Below, piece by piece: positions 51,159 through 58,327 of a stretch of 64,000 nucleotides of DNA. Origin of the DNA: Pseudopedobacter sp965218985 (GTDB lineage: Bacteria > Bacteroidota > Bacteroidia > Sphingobacteriales > Sphingobacteriaceae); NCBI GenBank assembly GCA_965218985.1, contig CBDCMP010000004.1, positions 248,001-312,000 of the forward strand, given 5' to 3'. How positions within the stretch are numbered: position 1 is the first letter of the stretch; each line of letters begins with the position of its first letter. Under the pieces are notes generated by a model, which made no database searches, was not told the origin of the DNA, and saw nothing but the letters and a program-made list of their open reading frames with translations. The position numbers and the translations under genes were made by a program.

Positions 51159-53102
51159 TTAAAACGCATTAAACATATCTCCCATATAATGTTTTAGATT
51201 GTATTTTTTTGTCGTGTCTAAAGCACGTTCAAGGCAAATGAACTTTTTGTCGGTGTGTTTCTTGAAATATTCTACCGTTTCCATTTCAATGGTAACATCT
51301 AAGCAAATCAAGGTTTCTTTTTCCCCGTCTGTGGCAAGGCGGATATCGTTTTTCTTGAACTGTTCTTGCTTTTCCGTTGTGTAATTTAAGTTGAAACCTT
51401 TTTTCAATAATATTTCAGTCATTAATTCATCACGATTGAAAGCCATTACCAATTGAGCTTCCTTGTCTCGAATATATTTTTTGAGCAAATCTATATTTTC
51501 TTCGTCCGTTTTTTCAGGGTCGGGAGCAAACTCAACTCTTGGGAAATTTGATTTTACCAATTTGAATACTTTGAAACCTAAACCTTTTATCGCATCTTCT
51601 TTATGACCATTGGTAAATAAATCGGGTTGCTGGTTTTTCTTTTCTTCAATTAATTTTTCTATTACTCGTTTATTCCGTTCAATAGTAATGTCGCTGATTT
51701 TTTTAAAACCTGCTTTAAAGGCTTCTTCTGTTTCTGCAATTTTTTCAGGAATTTGAACTATAATAAATTTTCTATTCAACTTATCTTCTTCATTTATTTC
51801 AATTGTTGATTGTCCTGTTGCTCCGCTACCTCCAAAAAAATCAAGAATAATATCATCATTCTTAGCATTTGAAACTTGAATAATACCTCTTATTAATTCT
51901 TTTGGTTTTGGGTTACTGAAAATATTTTTTACCCCAAATAAACTTGTCATTTCATCATTAGCACCTTGATTGTGTCCAAATTCTTGATGAGACCACCAGT
52001 TAGTTGCACACTGTCCTTCCTCTTCCCGTTCAAATCTAAAATATTTTTTTCTTGGGAAACCATCACCGTTTCTGGGAAATACAATTCTATTATCGGCTAA
52101 TAGAGATTTATAATTGTTTTCATTTCCCATCCATTCTTCGTCATAGTTCTTTTCATTGTTAGGGTTTTTAATAACATACCTACTACCAGATTGATCTGAA
52201 CCGACTTTCCAAGGTTTTGATGCCCAATCACCTCTTTTATCATTGTCCGGGTTTGAAAAATCACCAGTTAAATCTACTTTACCGACACCTGCCTTTTTAT
52301 AATCCTCTTTATTTTTTGAATATGAAAGTATATGTTCAGCAACAAGACCAATCATTTTTGTTTTATCATTCGGTTGATTATGTCTTCTTCGCCAATGAAG
52401 ATGTCCTTCAAAGTTTTCTTCTCCAAATACTTCATCGCAAATTTTTCTTAAATGATGTACTTCTTCATCAGAGATTGAAATAAATATAACTCCATCAGGT
52501 TTTAACAACGAACGAGCAATTAATAAACGACTATACATCATATTGAGCCAGTTGCTATGGTAACGCCCATCAGTTTCTGTATTGGTATCTATTTTAAGCC
52601 CGCCTTCTATTACTCCTGCATCTTCCCAATATGCTTTTTTGTCCTGTGAAAAATTATCGGAATACACAAAATCATTCCCTGTATTATAAGGCGGGTCAAT
52701 GTAGATGCACTTTACTTTTTCCCGATAGCCTGTGCTTAATAACTTTAGCACTTCTAAATTTTCCCCTTCAATAATAAGATTTTCGCTTTCCGTTGGGTTA
52801 ACACTTCTGTGTTCATCATAAACCAGTGTGGCATTGCTTGGTGTGAAGGCATCTCGCTTTGCTTTACTTTTGCCAAACCAACGAAATTCATATCGTTCGG
52901 TTTCGCTTACACTTTTTGGGTCAACTACCTTTTTGAGTTCGTCAATATTTAATTTGCCTTCGTTGGTAAACAGGTCGGGAAATAATTTTTTCAAGGTTTC
53001 CAAACGTTCCTTATTCAGGTCATTACTCAAAGGCATATACACATTGTCTGAACTCGAATTTGTGGAATTATCAGAATTTATCGAATTTTTATTATCTTCC
53101 AT
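51159..53102 (-). CDS. mod: Type III-like DNA adenine methyltransferase (Mod), beta class
   Basis: 647 aa. Motif IV IDPPYNTGNDFVYSD lies near residue 134, and motif I DFFGGSGATGQSTIEIN near 424. DPPY before FxGxG gives the beta-class order of type III Mod and related N6-adenine enzymes, with the target-recognition domain between. The C-terminal quarter likely binds Res. It shares a TAATG with the GxxExxY gene upstream. It should protect host DNA from the Res protein encoded in the same operon; the recognition site cannot be read from sequence. Confidence 0.92.
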   Translation of the reverse strand: MEDNKNSINSDNSTNSSSDNVYMPLSNDLNKERLETLKKLFPDLFTNEGKLNIDELKKVVDPKSVSETERYEFRWFGKSKAKRDAFTPSNATLVYDEHRSVNPTESENLIIEGENLEVLKLLSTGYREKVKCIYIDPPYNTGNDFVYSDNFSQDKKAYWEDAGVIEGGLKIDTNTETDGRYHSNWLNMMYSRLLIARSLLKPDGVIFISISDEEVHHLRKICDEVFGEENFEGHLHWRRRHNQPNDKTKMIGLVAEHILSYSKNKEDYKKAGVGKVDLTGDFSNPDNDKRGDWASKPWKVGSDQSGSRYVIKNPNNEKNYDEEWMGNENNYKSLLADNRIVFPRNGDGFPRKKYFRFEREEEGQCATNWWSHQEFGHNQGANDEMTSLFGVKNIFSNPKPKELIRGIIQVSNAKNDDIILDFFGGSGATGQSTIEINEEDKLNRKFIIVQIPEKIAETEEAFKAGFKKISDITIERNKRVIEKLIEEKKNQQPDLFTNGHKEDAIKGLGFKVFKLVKSNFPRVEFAPDPEKTDEENIDLLKKYIRDKEAQLVMAFNRDELMTEILLKKGFNLNYTTEKQEQFKKNDIRLATDGEKETLICLDVTIEMETVEYFKKHTDKKFICLERALDTTKKYNLKHYMGDMFNAF

Positions 53103-53503
53103 TATGCTTTGTATTTCTTGTTTAACAATCTTTTAAATTGAAGACTTTTACTTCCAAAATTTATAAGAAGTCCTGTTTTCATGTTATAAGCTTCAAGGTA
53201 ATTGATTGCTTGCGCCAAATGGACATCTTCCAATTGAATAATTGCTTTTAATTCTACCATTATTTCAGCTTCAACAAAAAAATCTACTCGTCTTGTTCCT
53301 ATTTGTTCAGCTCTGTAAAAAATGGGCATTTCCATTTCCCGTTGGAATGTTAACTCATCCAGCTTCATTTCAATTTCCAGAGCCCGCTGGTAAATCACTT
53401 CCTGAAAACCATTACCCAGTGTAGCATGTACTCTCATTGCACAACCAATTATTCTACTTGTGCAATCATTAAATTCGCCTGCCGTTTTTTTATTAGTATT
53501 CAT
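53102..53503 (-). CDS. GxxExxY protein (PD-(D/E)XK-like)
   Basis: 133 aa. The name-giving motif is GNGFQEVIYQRAL near residue 31, followed by RRVDFFVEAEIMVELKAI, whose D-x(n)-E-x-K residues fit a PD-(D/E)XK nuclease core. Sits between res and mod, one base overlap with mod. Such genes often appear as inserted units near defence genes; activity is unproven. Confidence 0.85.
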   Translation of the reverse strand: MNTNKKTAGEFNDCTSRIIGCAMRVHATLGNGFQEVIYQRALEIEMKLDELTFQREMEMPIFYRAEQIGTRRVDFFVEAEIMVELKAIIQLEDVHLAQAINYLEAYNMKTGLLINFGSKSLQFKRLLNKKYKA

Positions 53504-53530
53504 TACAATTCTGTTAATTCAATAATTCGT

Positions 53531-56239
53531 TTAATTCTGGTTCAGACTGTTAATGGTTTTGTCTGCTTCGGTTCTAAAGAACTGGTAATCCTTAATTGGT
53601 GCGTTGTAATGCACTTCCACACCTAAGGTTGTAAAGTGTTTCATTGCGCACTTTATTTTATACACTTCGCTTTCGGTCAGTGCTTTTTTGTCGTTGATGT
53701 TGTTGGTCCCTTTGGTTTCAATCACAAAATAAAATTCGTTCTCATTTCCGCTTTTCAATTCCTTGCGTTTCATTACCAAACCAAAATCAGGTTCGTATTC
53801 TCCAATTGGAGTTTTAATTTTATACCAACTTGGTAATTTGATAAAGCAAACTATTTCGGGGTCTCTGTCTGCACCAATACAGAATGTTCTTTCTACATAA
53901 CTATCGTAAATCATTTTATCAAACACGCCTCTGTTGGGTGTTTCAATAATATTATTTCGAGAAATATTTTTTACATAATCATTAAAATCAAAAGGAAATT
54001 CTTCGCCTGTCAGCAAGTAATCCAAGCCTCTCAGCATTTCGTCAAGTTCTACATTTCTAATAATTGTAGCAGCTTCGTGTATAAATCTTGGCGGGTTCTT
54101 AATCCATTCAGAATAATTTTCAATATTTTTTACAATCTCAAAAAGTGTGTTGTAGCTCAAACCCGTATTTTCGCTTAATTCTTCTACCAAATCCAAAGGT
54201 GTGAACCTCGCTTTTTGCTTGATATTTTCCGTTCCGCCAAAAGTATCTTGTTTGCCTTCATCTGTAATTTCATTAATTACATGACTTGATGCTTCAATTA
54301 CATAATCAGGAATAGTAATGGCGTTAATTCTTTGGGTAGCAGTTTCAATTAGATTTTCTTCATTAAAGGCTATGGTATAATCGGTTTTCTTTGCTAACGA
54401 TTTCCAAAACCTTTTAAACGCTGCATCAATAGTATTGGAAGGATTACGTTTAAATTGAACTTCGTCTTGCGGTTTGCCTTTATGTGTATGGGTCATACCT
54501 GCACCCGCTTTTGTGCTGCCGTAAATAGCTTTTATTTCTTCCTGATATTGTGTTACAAATGTTTCGTAAGTTTCATTCGGAATTACAGTTAATTGATTGA
54601 TGCGTTCCCCTTCTTCAACCGTTAAAGCATCATAAATTCGTTGCCCGTCTTGGTTTACGCAAATACGCAAACCTCTGCCAATCTCTTGCCGTTTGCGTAT
54701 TTCGGAATAGGCTGTGTTTAAAGTGGCAATATTAAAAACATTTGGATTGTCCCAACCAACGCCCAAAGCAGAGTGAGAAAAAATAAACTGAACAGGGTTT
54801 GAAATGGTTAGCAATTCTTCCTTGCCTTTTAAAATCAATTCATAAATTTTCCCTTGTTCTTTTACGCCTCCTTCGTTGTCGGCATATTCACCACTTGCTT
54901 TTTGTGCAAAATAATATCCTTGAATGTCTTGCATATGTTGGTCGGTTGCAGCTTTACCATCGTTATACTCAGGATAAATTCCTTTGTATTTTTCAATGAA
55001 AAGGTTTTTGATAATGGGAGTTTCTCCCATATAGTTTGCAACTCTGTCAATGAAAATTAGAGATAAACATTTTATTCCACTGGTCGCCAATTTTTGTGTT
55101 TTAGCAAAATGGCGGTGTATGAGCCATTCCAACTGCAAAGCCCAAATGTTTTCTAAATTTCCTGATGCTTGTTTTTCAAATAACTCAACACCATTGGAAA
55201 ATGTAATACTCCATTTTCCAGTTTTCAAACTTTTATTGATGCGTTCAATTTTATAGTTTAAATAACTTGGGTTGTTTGTTTTTTCTCCCAAATTGTCACC
55301 AACTTTAAGCCAAGCCGTAAGTTTAAAATCAAACTTATTTGTTGAATTAGATTGATGCCACGCTTTGAGTTTGGATTTTGGGGCACTTGTTCCGTTTTGT
55401 GTTTCGGCTAACTCAATTTTTATGGTTGCTTCGTCATTCTTTTCGGTAACAGTCAGCACTTCAATTTTTTTAACCAATCCCTGCTTGTAACTGTCATAAG
55501 GCGTTAAGCGGTACAATAAGTTTTTTACAACTTTATGGGTTGCGGAATATCGGATTTTGAATAAAGGATTGAGTTTCGCAATTTGTTTAATAGAGTTTTC
55601 TGTATCCATTCCTTCCTGTGGCTCGTCCATTAAAATAATCGGATTCGTTTTTCCGATTGCATCAATAAAAGGAATGTTTGCAAATAAATCTTCACGCTGT
55701 GCCTGATTTAATATTTTGTCTTCGGAGTTGAACGAAGCCAAAGTCATAATCATTACTTGTGGATGCTGATCTTCAATAAAGTTGGTTACTTTGCTCAACT
55801 TTTTACTGTTATATTCAAAAGCGTTTGGCTTGAAGCCGTAAATGTTTTCTAATTGGCTATTAAACGACCTGAATGTTCCTAAAACGCCTTGTCTGATAGC
55901 AACCGAAGGAACAAGAATGATAAATTTTGTAAACCCGTAATGCTTATATAATTCGTAAATGGTTTTAATGTACACAAGTGTTTTACCTGTGCCTGTTTCC
56001 ATTTCAATAGTTAAGTCGGTTTCTTCTGTCAGTTTTAGAGTTTCAAGGTCAATGCCGTTTTCTTCGGCAATTGATTTTATAGTTGAGTGCAATTGCTCAA
56101 CAGAAAGTTTAGAAACATTTGAACGGATGCCTTCAAAGCAAGCATTGTCAAAAGTGTTTTTCTCTGTTCCGTCAAACACCTTTACCACCGATTGAATGGC
56201 ATCGTCCTGATATTTTAGATTTTCGAGTTTTAGTTCCAT
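53531..56239 (-). CDS. res: Type III restriction enzyme Res subunit (SF2 helicase-nuclease)
   Basis: 902 aa. SF2 motifs in order: METGTGKTLVYIKTIYEL (Walker A, near 83), LMDEPQEGMD (DExx, near 205), IRYSATHK (III), and RQEIGRGLRICVNQ (VI, near 520). The C-terminal end carries a PD-(D/E)XK nuclease: EYEPDFGLVM, then FYFVIETKGTNN (near 840). Works with Mod in ATP-dependent cleavage between opposed sites. It precedes mod here, with the GxxExxY gene between, the reverse of the usual mod-res order. Confidence 0.92.
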   Translation of the reverse strand: MELKLENLKYQDDAIQSVVKVFDGTEKNTFDNACFEGIRSNVSKLSVEQLHSTIKSIAEENGIDLETLKLTEETDLTIEMETGTGKTLVYIKTIYELYKHYGFTKFIILVPSVAIRQGVLGTFRSFNSQLENIYGFKPNAFEYNSKKLSKVTNFIEDQHPQVMIMTLASFNSEDKILNQAQREDLFANIPFIDAIGKTNPIILMDEPQEGMDTENSIKQIAKLNPLFKIRYSATHKVVKNLLYRLTPYDSYKQGLVKKIEVLTVTEKNDEATIKIELAETQNGTSAPKSKLKAWHQSNSTNKFDFKLTAWLKVGDNLGEKTNNPSYLNYKIERINKSLKTGKWSITFSNGVELFEKQASGNLENIWALQLEWLIHRHFAKTQKLATSGIKCLSLIFIDRVANYMGETPIIKNLFIEKYKGIYPEYNDGKAATDQHMQDIQGYYFAQKASGEYADNEGGVKEQGKIYELILKGKEELLTISNPVQFIFSHSALGVGWDNPNVFNIATLNTAYSEIRKRQEIGRGLRICVNQDGQRIYDALTVEEGERINQLTVIPNETYETFVTQYQEEIKAIYGSTKAGAGMTHTHKGKPQDEVQFKRNPSNTIDAAFKRFWKSLAKKTDYTIAFNEENLIETATQRINAITIPDYVIEASSHVINEITDEGKQDTFGGTENIKQKARFTPLDLVEELSENTGLSYNTLFEIVKNIENYSEWIKNPPRFIHEAATIIRNVELDEMLRGLDYLLTGEEFPFDFNDYVKNISRNNIIETPNRGVFDKMIYDSYVERTFCIGADRDPEIVCFIKLPSWYKIKTPIGEYEPDFGLVMKRKELKSGNENEFYFVIETKGTNNINDKKALTESEVYKIKCAMKHFTTLGVEVHYNAPIKDYQFFRTEADKTINSLNQN

Positions 56240-56250
56240 TTAGTTGTAAG

Positions 56251-56604
56251 TTAAATAGTCGTAAGTGATTTGATTAAGCCGCGAATAATTTTTCCAATCT
56301 CGTTACATTGTTCTATCAATAGCAACGTTTGCGCTTTATTCAAATAGTTTAGCCTTTCCGATAAATAAAGCATCGATTTTACTTCACTGCAAGAAGCTAG
56401 TGCTATATAAAGAAATCTTACAAATTCTTTATCGCTCATCCTATCAAAACCTTCAGCAACATTATTTGAAACCGATACGGAAGCCCGTTGAATTTGGTCT
56501 CTAAAACCAAAATCTCTTGAATCTTTAAAACAATTGTATACTTCAAACGCTAAATTCTGCCCCTTCTGCCAAGCTATAATATCTTCAAACCTTTGTATTC
56601 GCAT
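56251..56604 (-). CDS. Four-helix bundle protein (23S rRNA-intervening-sequence family)
   Basis: 117 aa. RFEDIIAWQKGQNLAFEVYN and SVSNNVAEGFDRMSDKEFVR, then FLYIALASCSEVKSM, are typical of the family once named after intervening sequences of 23S rRNA. Here it lies inside a defence operon, 18 bp after the regulator and 11 bp before res. Such genes occur in many mobile contexts; function is unknown. Confidence 0.88.
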   Translation of the reverse strand: MRIQRFEDIIAWQKGQNLAFEVYNCFKDSRDFGFRDQIQRASVSVSNNVAEGFDRMSDKEFVRFLYIALASCSEVKSMLYLSERLNYLNKAQTLLLIEQCNEIGKIIRGLIKSLTTI

Positions 56605-56622
56605 AACTAACTATTTCTTAAC

Positions 56623-56928
56623 TTATGACTTACGACTAAGTACTTTTATTTCTTCTTCGGCTGCCATTAATATATCTTTTGCATATTTTTCGTCTGCCAG
56701 TTGATAAGCAATTTGCTTACTCATAAATTTTACAACAAGCTCTTTCTCGTCAACATTAAAAGTCTTGGCGATTATAGGAAGCATTTGTCTGTTTATTGGT
56801 CGGTCGCCCCGTTCTAATTTACTAAGGGTGCTTTGGTCAATGTCGAGTAAGGCAGCAAGTTTCCTCAAAGGCATTTCTGCTTGTTCTCTTAGCTGTCTAA
56901 TGTAGTCGCCTATGTTTTCTGTCTGCAT
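56623..56928 (-). CDS. XRE-family transcriptional regulator
   Basis: 101 aa. HTH domain: YIRQLREQAEMPLRKLAALL, then DIDQSTLSKLERGDRPINRQ (residues about 8-47), and a helical C-terminal extension of about 45 residues. First gene of the eight-gene operon. A palindrome with TTGAC half-sites overlaps its own -7 box, so it probably represses itself and the restriction genes. Confidence 0.9.
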   Translation of the reverse strand: MQTENIGDYIRQLREQAEMPLRKLAALLDIDQSTLSKLERGDRPINRQMLPIIAKTFNVDEKELVVKFMSKQIAYQLADEKYAKDILMAAEEEIKVLSRKS

Positions 56929-56943
56929 CTTGAATTGTATTTC

Positions 56944-56964
56944 TTGACAATCGTGTCAAAAGTA
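56944..56964 (-). promoter_or_regulatory. Operator overlapping the -7 box of the type III operon
   Basis: The minus strand reads TACTTTTG (-7, complement of 56957-56964), and its TTG begins the perfect inverted repeat TTGACACGATTGTCAA (56944-56959). A repressor bound here would block RNA polymerase. The XRE ATG is 16 bases downstream of the palindrome. Confidence 0.7.
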
Positions 56965-56979
56965 ATAAAGTCTGTTTTA

Positions 56980-56999
56980 TTGACCTTAAAAAAAGTCAA
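56980..56999 (-). promoter_or_regulatory. Second candidate operator
   Basis: TTGACCTT and its near-complement AAAGTCAA form a 20-bp imperfect palindrome with the same TTGAC half-site, about 20 bp further upstream of the promoter. It could be a second site for the same XRE protein. Confidence 0.5.
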
Positions 57000-57034
57000 A
57001 TTCTTTTCAACATTCTGATAGCGGGTCGGCAAAA

Positions 57035-57098
57035 TTGGCTCTTTTGGGGTTTGCTTTTGTGTCGGCTTGTGCGGTGGGGCAAACCCCAAATGTGCCAA
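57035..57098. repeat. Right flanking repeat of the type III island, hairpin copy 2
   Basis: TTGGCTCTTTTGGGGTTTGC (57035-57054) pairs with GCAAACCCCAAATGTGCCAA (57079-57098), with the same unpaired TCTT/ATGT block as copy 1. The loop contains GTGTCGGCTTGTGCGG. Arms differ in sequence from copy 1 but remain complementary. The following ~70 bp is AT-rich, as after copy 1. Confidence 0.75.
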
Positions 57099-57248
57099 TG
57101 CGGGCAGGCATAAAATTATTTTTTAAAATGTGCGTTGGGAAAAGATTTTAAAACCTTGCGTTGGCTTGAGTGTCGGCAAACTAATGTAATGTTAATCATA
57201 AAACGACGAAAAATCATCTTTTTAAATTACTTATTATCAATGATATAA

Positions 57249-57272
57249 GTCTTTTGACTTTTGACTTTTGAC
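57249..57272. repeat. Short tandem repeat (TTTTGAC)
   Basis: About three copies of the 7-mer TTTTGAC in the gap between the type III operon and the DUF2071 unit. Nothing else is recognised between 57099 and 57311. Confidence 0.5.
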
Positions 57273-57311
57273 TTTCTACTTTTAACTTAACACTAGATTG
57301 GGTCTGAGTCA

Positions 57312-57440
57312 AGTTACAGCGAATCGTCAGCCGAGTTTTTGTCGCCCGAAAGTTAGTTTGGAAGTCAAAAGTCTGGTCGTTTTGGTGTCCGCCCGATGGT
57401 TGCACGGTCGTCCCTTAGGCTTGCTTACGACGCCTGTTAT
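57312..57440. other. Possible attC-like element after the DUF2071 gene
   Basis: Begins GTTACAGCGAATCGTC and ends ACGACGCCTGTTAT, loosely self-complementary at the ends. The end (CGCCTGTTAT) is identical to that of the clearer element at 58185-58313, and the length is about the same (129 bp). Pairing is weak, so this is a tentative call. Confidence 0.3.
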
Positions 57441-57449
57441 AGCCAGTGG

Positions 57450-58157
57450 TTATTTGTCCGTTTCGCTTTTCCATTCGTGTTCAATGTTGGTCATTAATAA
57501 TGCGTTGTCAAATGTCACCGAACCTTTTGGGAAAATTTCAACGTTTTCAAAAAAGCTAGATTTTACATTTTTAACGTCAAGAGGTCTAATTTCCCATTTA
57601 TATGCTTTCAATCTAAGTCCGTCAAATTTGTCTTTGTTTGGCGAATAACCAAGGTCGCCAGCTTCAAAAAAGTCAGAAGCGTTATTTAGTGTTTCAAAAA
57701 TTGATTTGTCGTTAAACAACTTTGTTTCGGTAGCGTCAATTAAAATTTCGGTGTCGTCCGTGCTTTTAAAGTCTATGTGATAATTTCCGTTATTCTCTTC
57801 TACGTTGAATTTTGCGTAATAATGTCTGCCCGGAAATATTCGTCCACCTACAAGTGTGTTTAGTTTAAGTGAAGTGTCTCTGCGAGGAATATAAACACCT
57901 GATTTCGTCTCTCCGTTTTCATCCCATTCAACCGCAATTCTGTGAGCACCATTTTCAGAGTTTATACCAATAAAGTCAGGAAGTCCTTTTGGTTTAATGT
58001 TTTTTAGTCGTATTAGGCAAATACCAACGATTGCTTTGTCTTTATAAATTTTTGGTCTAAAAGGAAATGGAACAATTTTCTCCACCGCTTTTGGGTCAGC
58101 CATGAAGTTGATTAAAATTCTTCTGTCGATATACCCGTGTATTGTCGGAATTTTCAT
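57450..58157 (-). CDS. DUF2071 family protein
   Basis: 235 aa from the ATG at 58157 (MKIPTIHGYIDRRILINFMA). An upstream in-frame start at 58226 would place residues in the palindromic element. Contains IVGICLIRLKNIKPKGLPDF, then VYIPRRDTSLKLNTLVGGRI, the acetoacetate-decarboxylase-like fold seen in DUF2071/YqjF proteins. Function unknown. It stands alone, bounded by repeated GCCTGTTAT / ATAACGG ends, like a single-gene cassette inserted after drmB. Confidence 0.8.
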   Translation of the reverse strand: MKIPTIHGYIDRRILINFMADPKAVEKIVPFPFRPKIYKDKAIVGICLIRLKNIKPKGLPDFIGINSENGAHRIAVEWDENGETKSGVYIPRRDTSLKLNTLVGGRIFPGRHYYAKFNVEENNGNYHIDFKSTDDTEILIDATETKLFNDKSIFETLNNASDFFEAGDLGYSPNKDKFDGLRLKAYKWEIRPLDVKNVKSSFFENVEIFPKGSVTFDNALLMTNIEHEWKSETDK

Positions 58158-58184
58158 TGTTGTGTCGGTTTTTCTACCATTGGC

Positions 58185-58313
58185 TATAACGGTTTGGCGC
58201 TTGGCGAAGGTGGCGATTTTTACCACAAATTTTGATGCGGAGAACCAAACTTTGATTAACTACAAATGTGTCTTCGGAGCACTGAACCGCCACTTTTGCC
58301 AAACGCCTGTTAT
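58185..58313. other. attC-like long imperfect palindrome
   Basis: Left arm ATAACGGTTTGGCGCTTGGC then GAAGGTGGCG (58185-58214), right arm CGCCACTTTTGCCAAACGCC then TGTTAT (58288-58313). On one strand both read GGCG.TTGGC.AA.GTGGCG. About 70 bp separate the arms. Such ends with ATAAC/GTTAT borders resemble integron attC sites in form, but the core consensus GTTRRRY is not met exactly. Confidence 0.5.
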
Positions 58314-58327
58314 GCAATCGCCCTTTT

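Noticed and set aside
51159..53102. Mod as the DISARM methylase drmMI
   Set aside because: Its size, motif order and linkage to res fit a type III enzyme better, and it is separated from drmAB by two repeats and another operon.
57214..57405. 63-codon minus frame
   Set aside because: Its end is a translation of the TTTTGAC tandem repeat.
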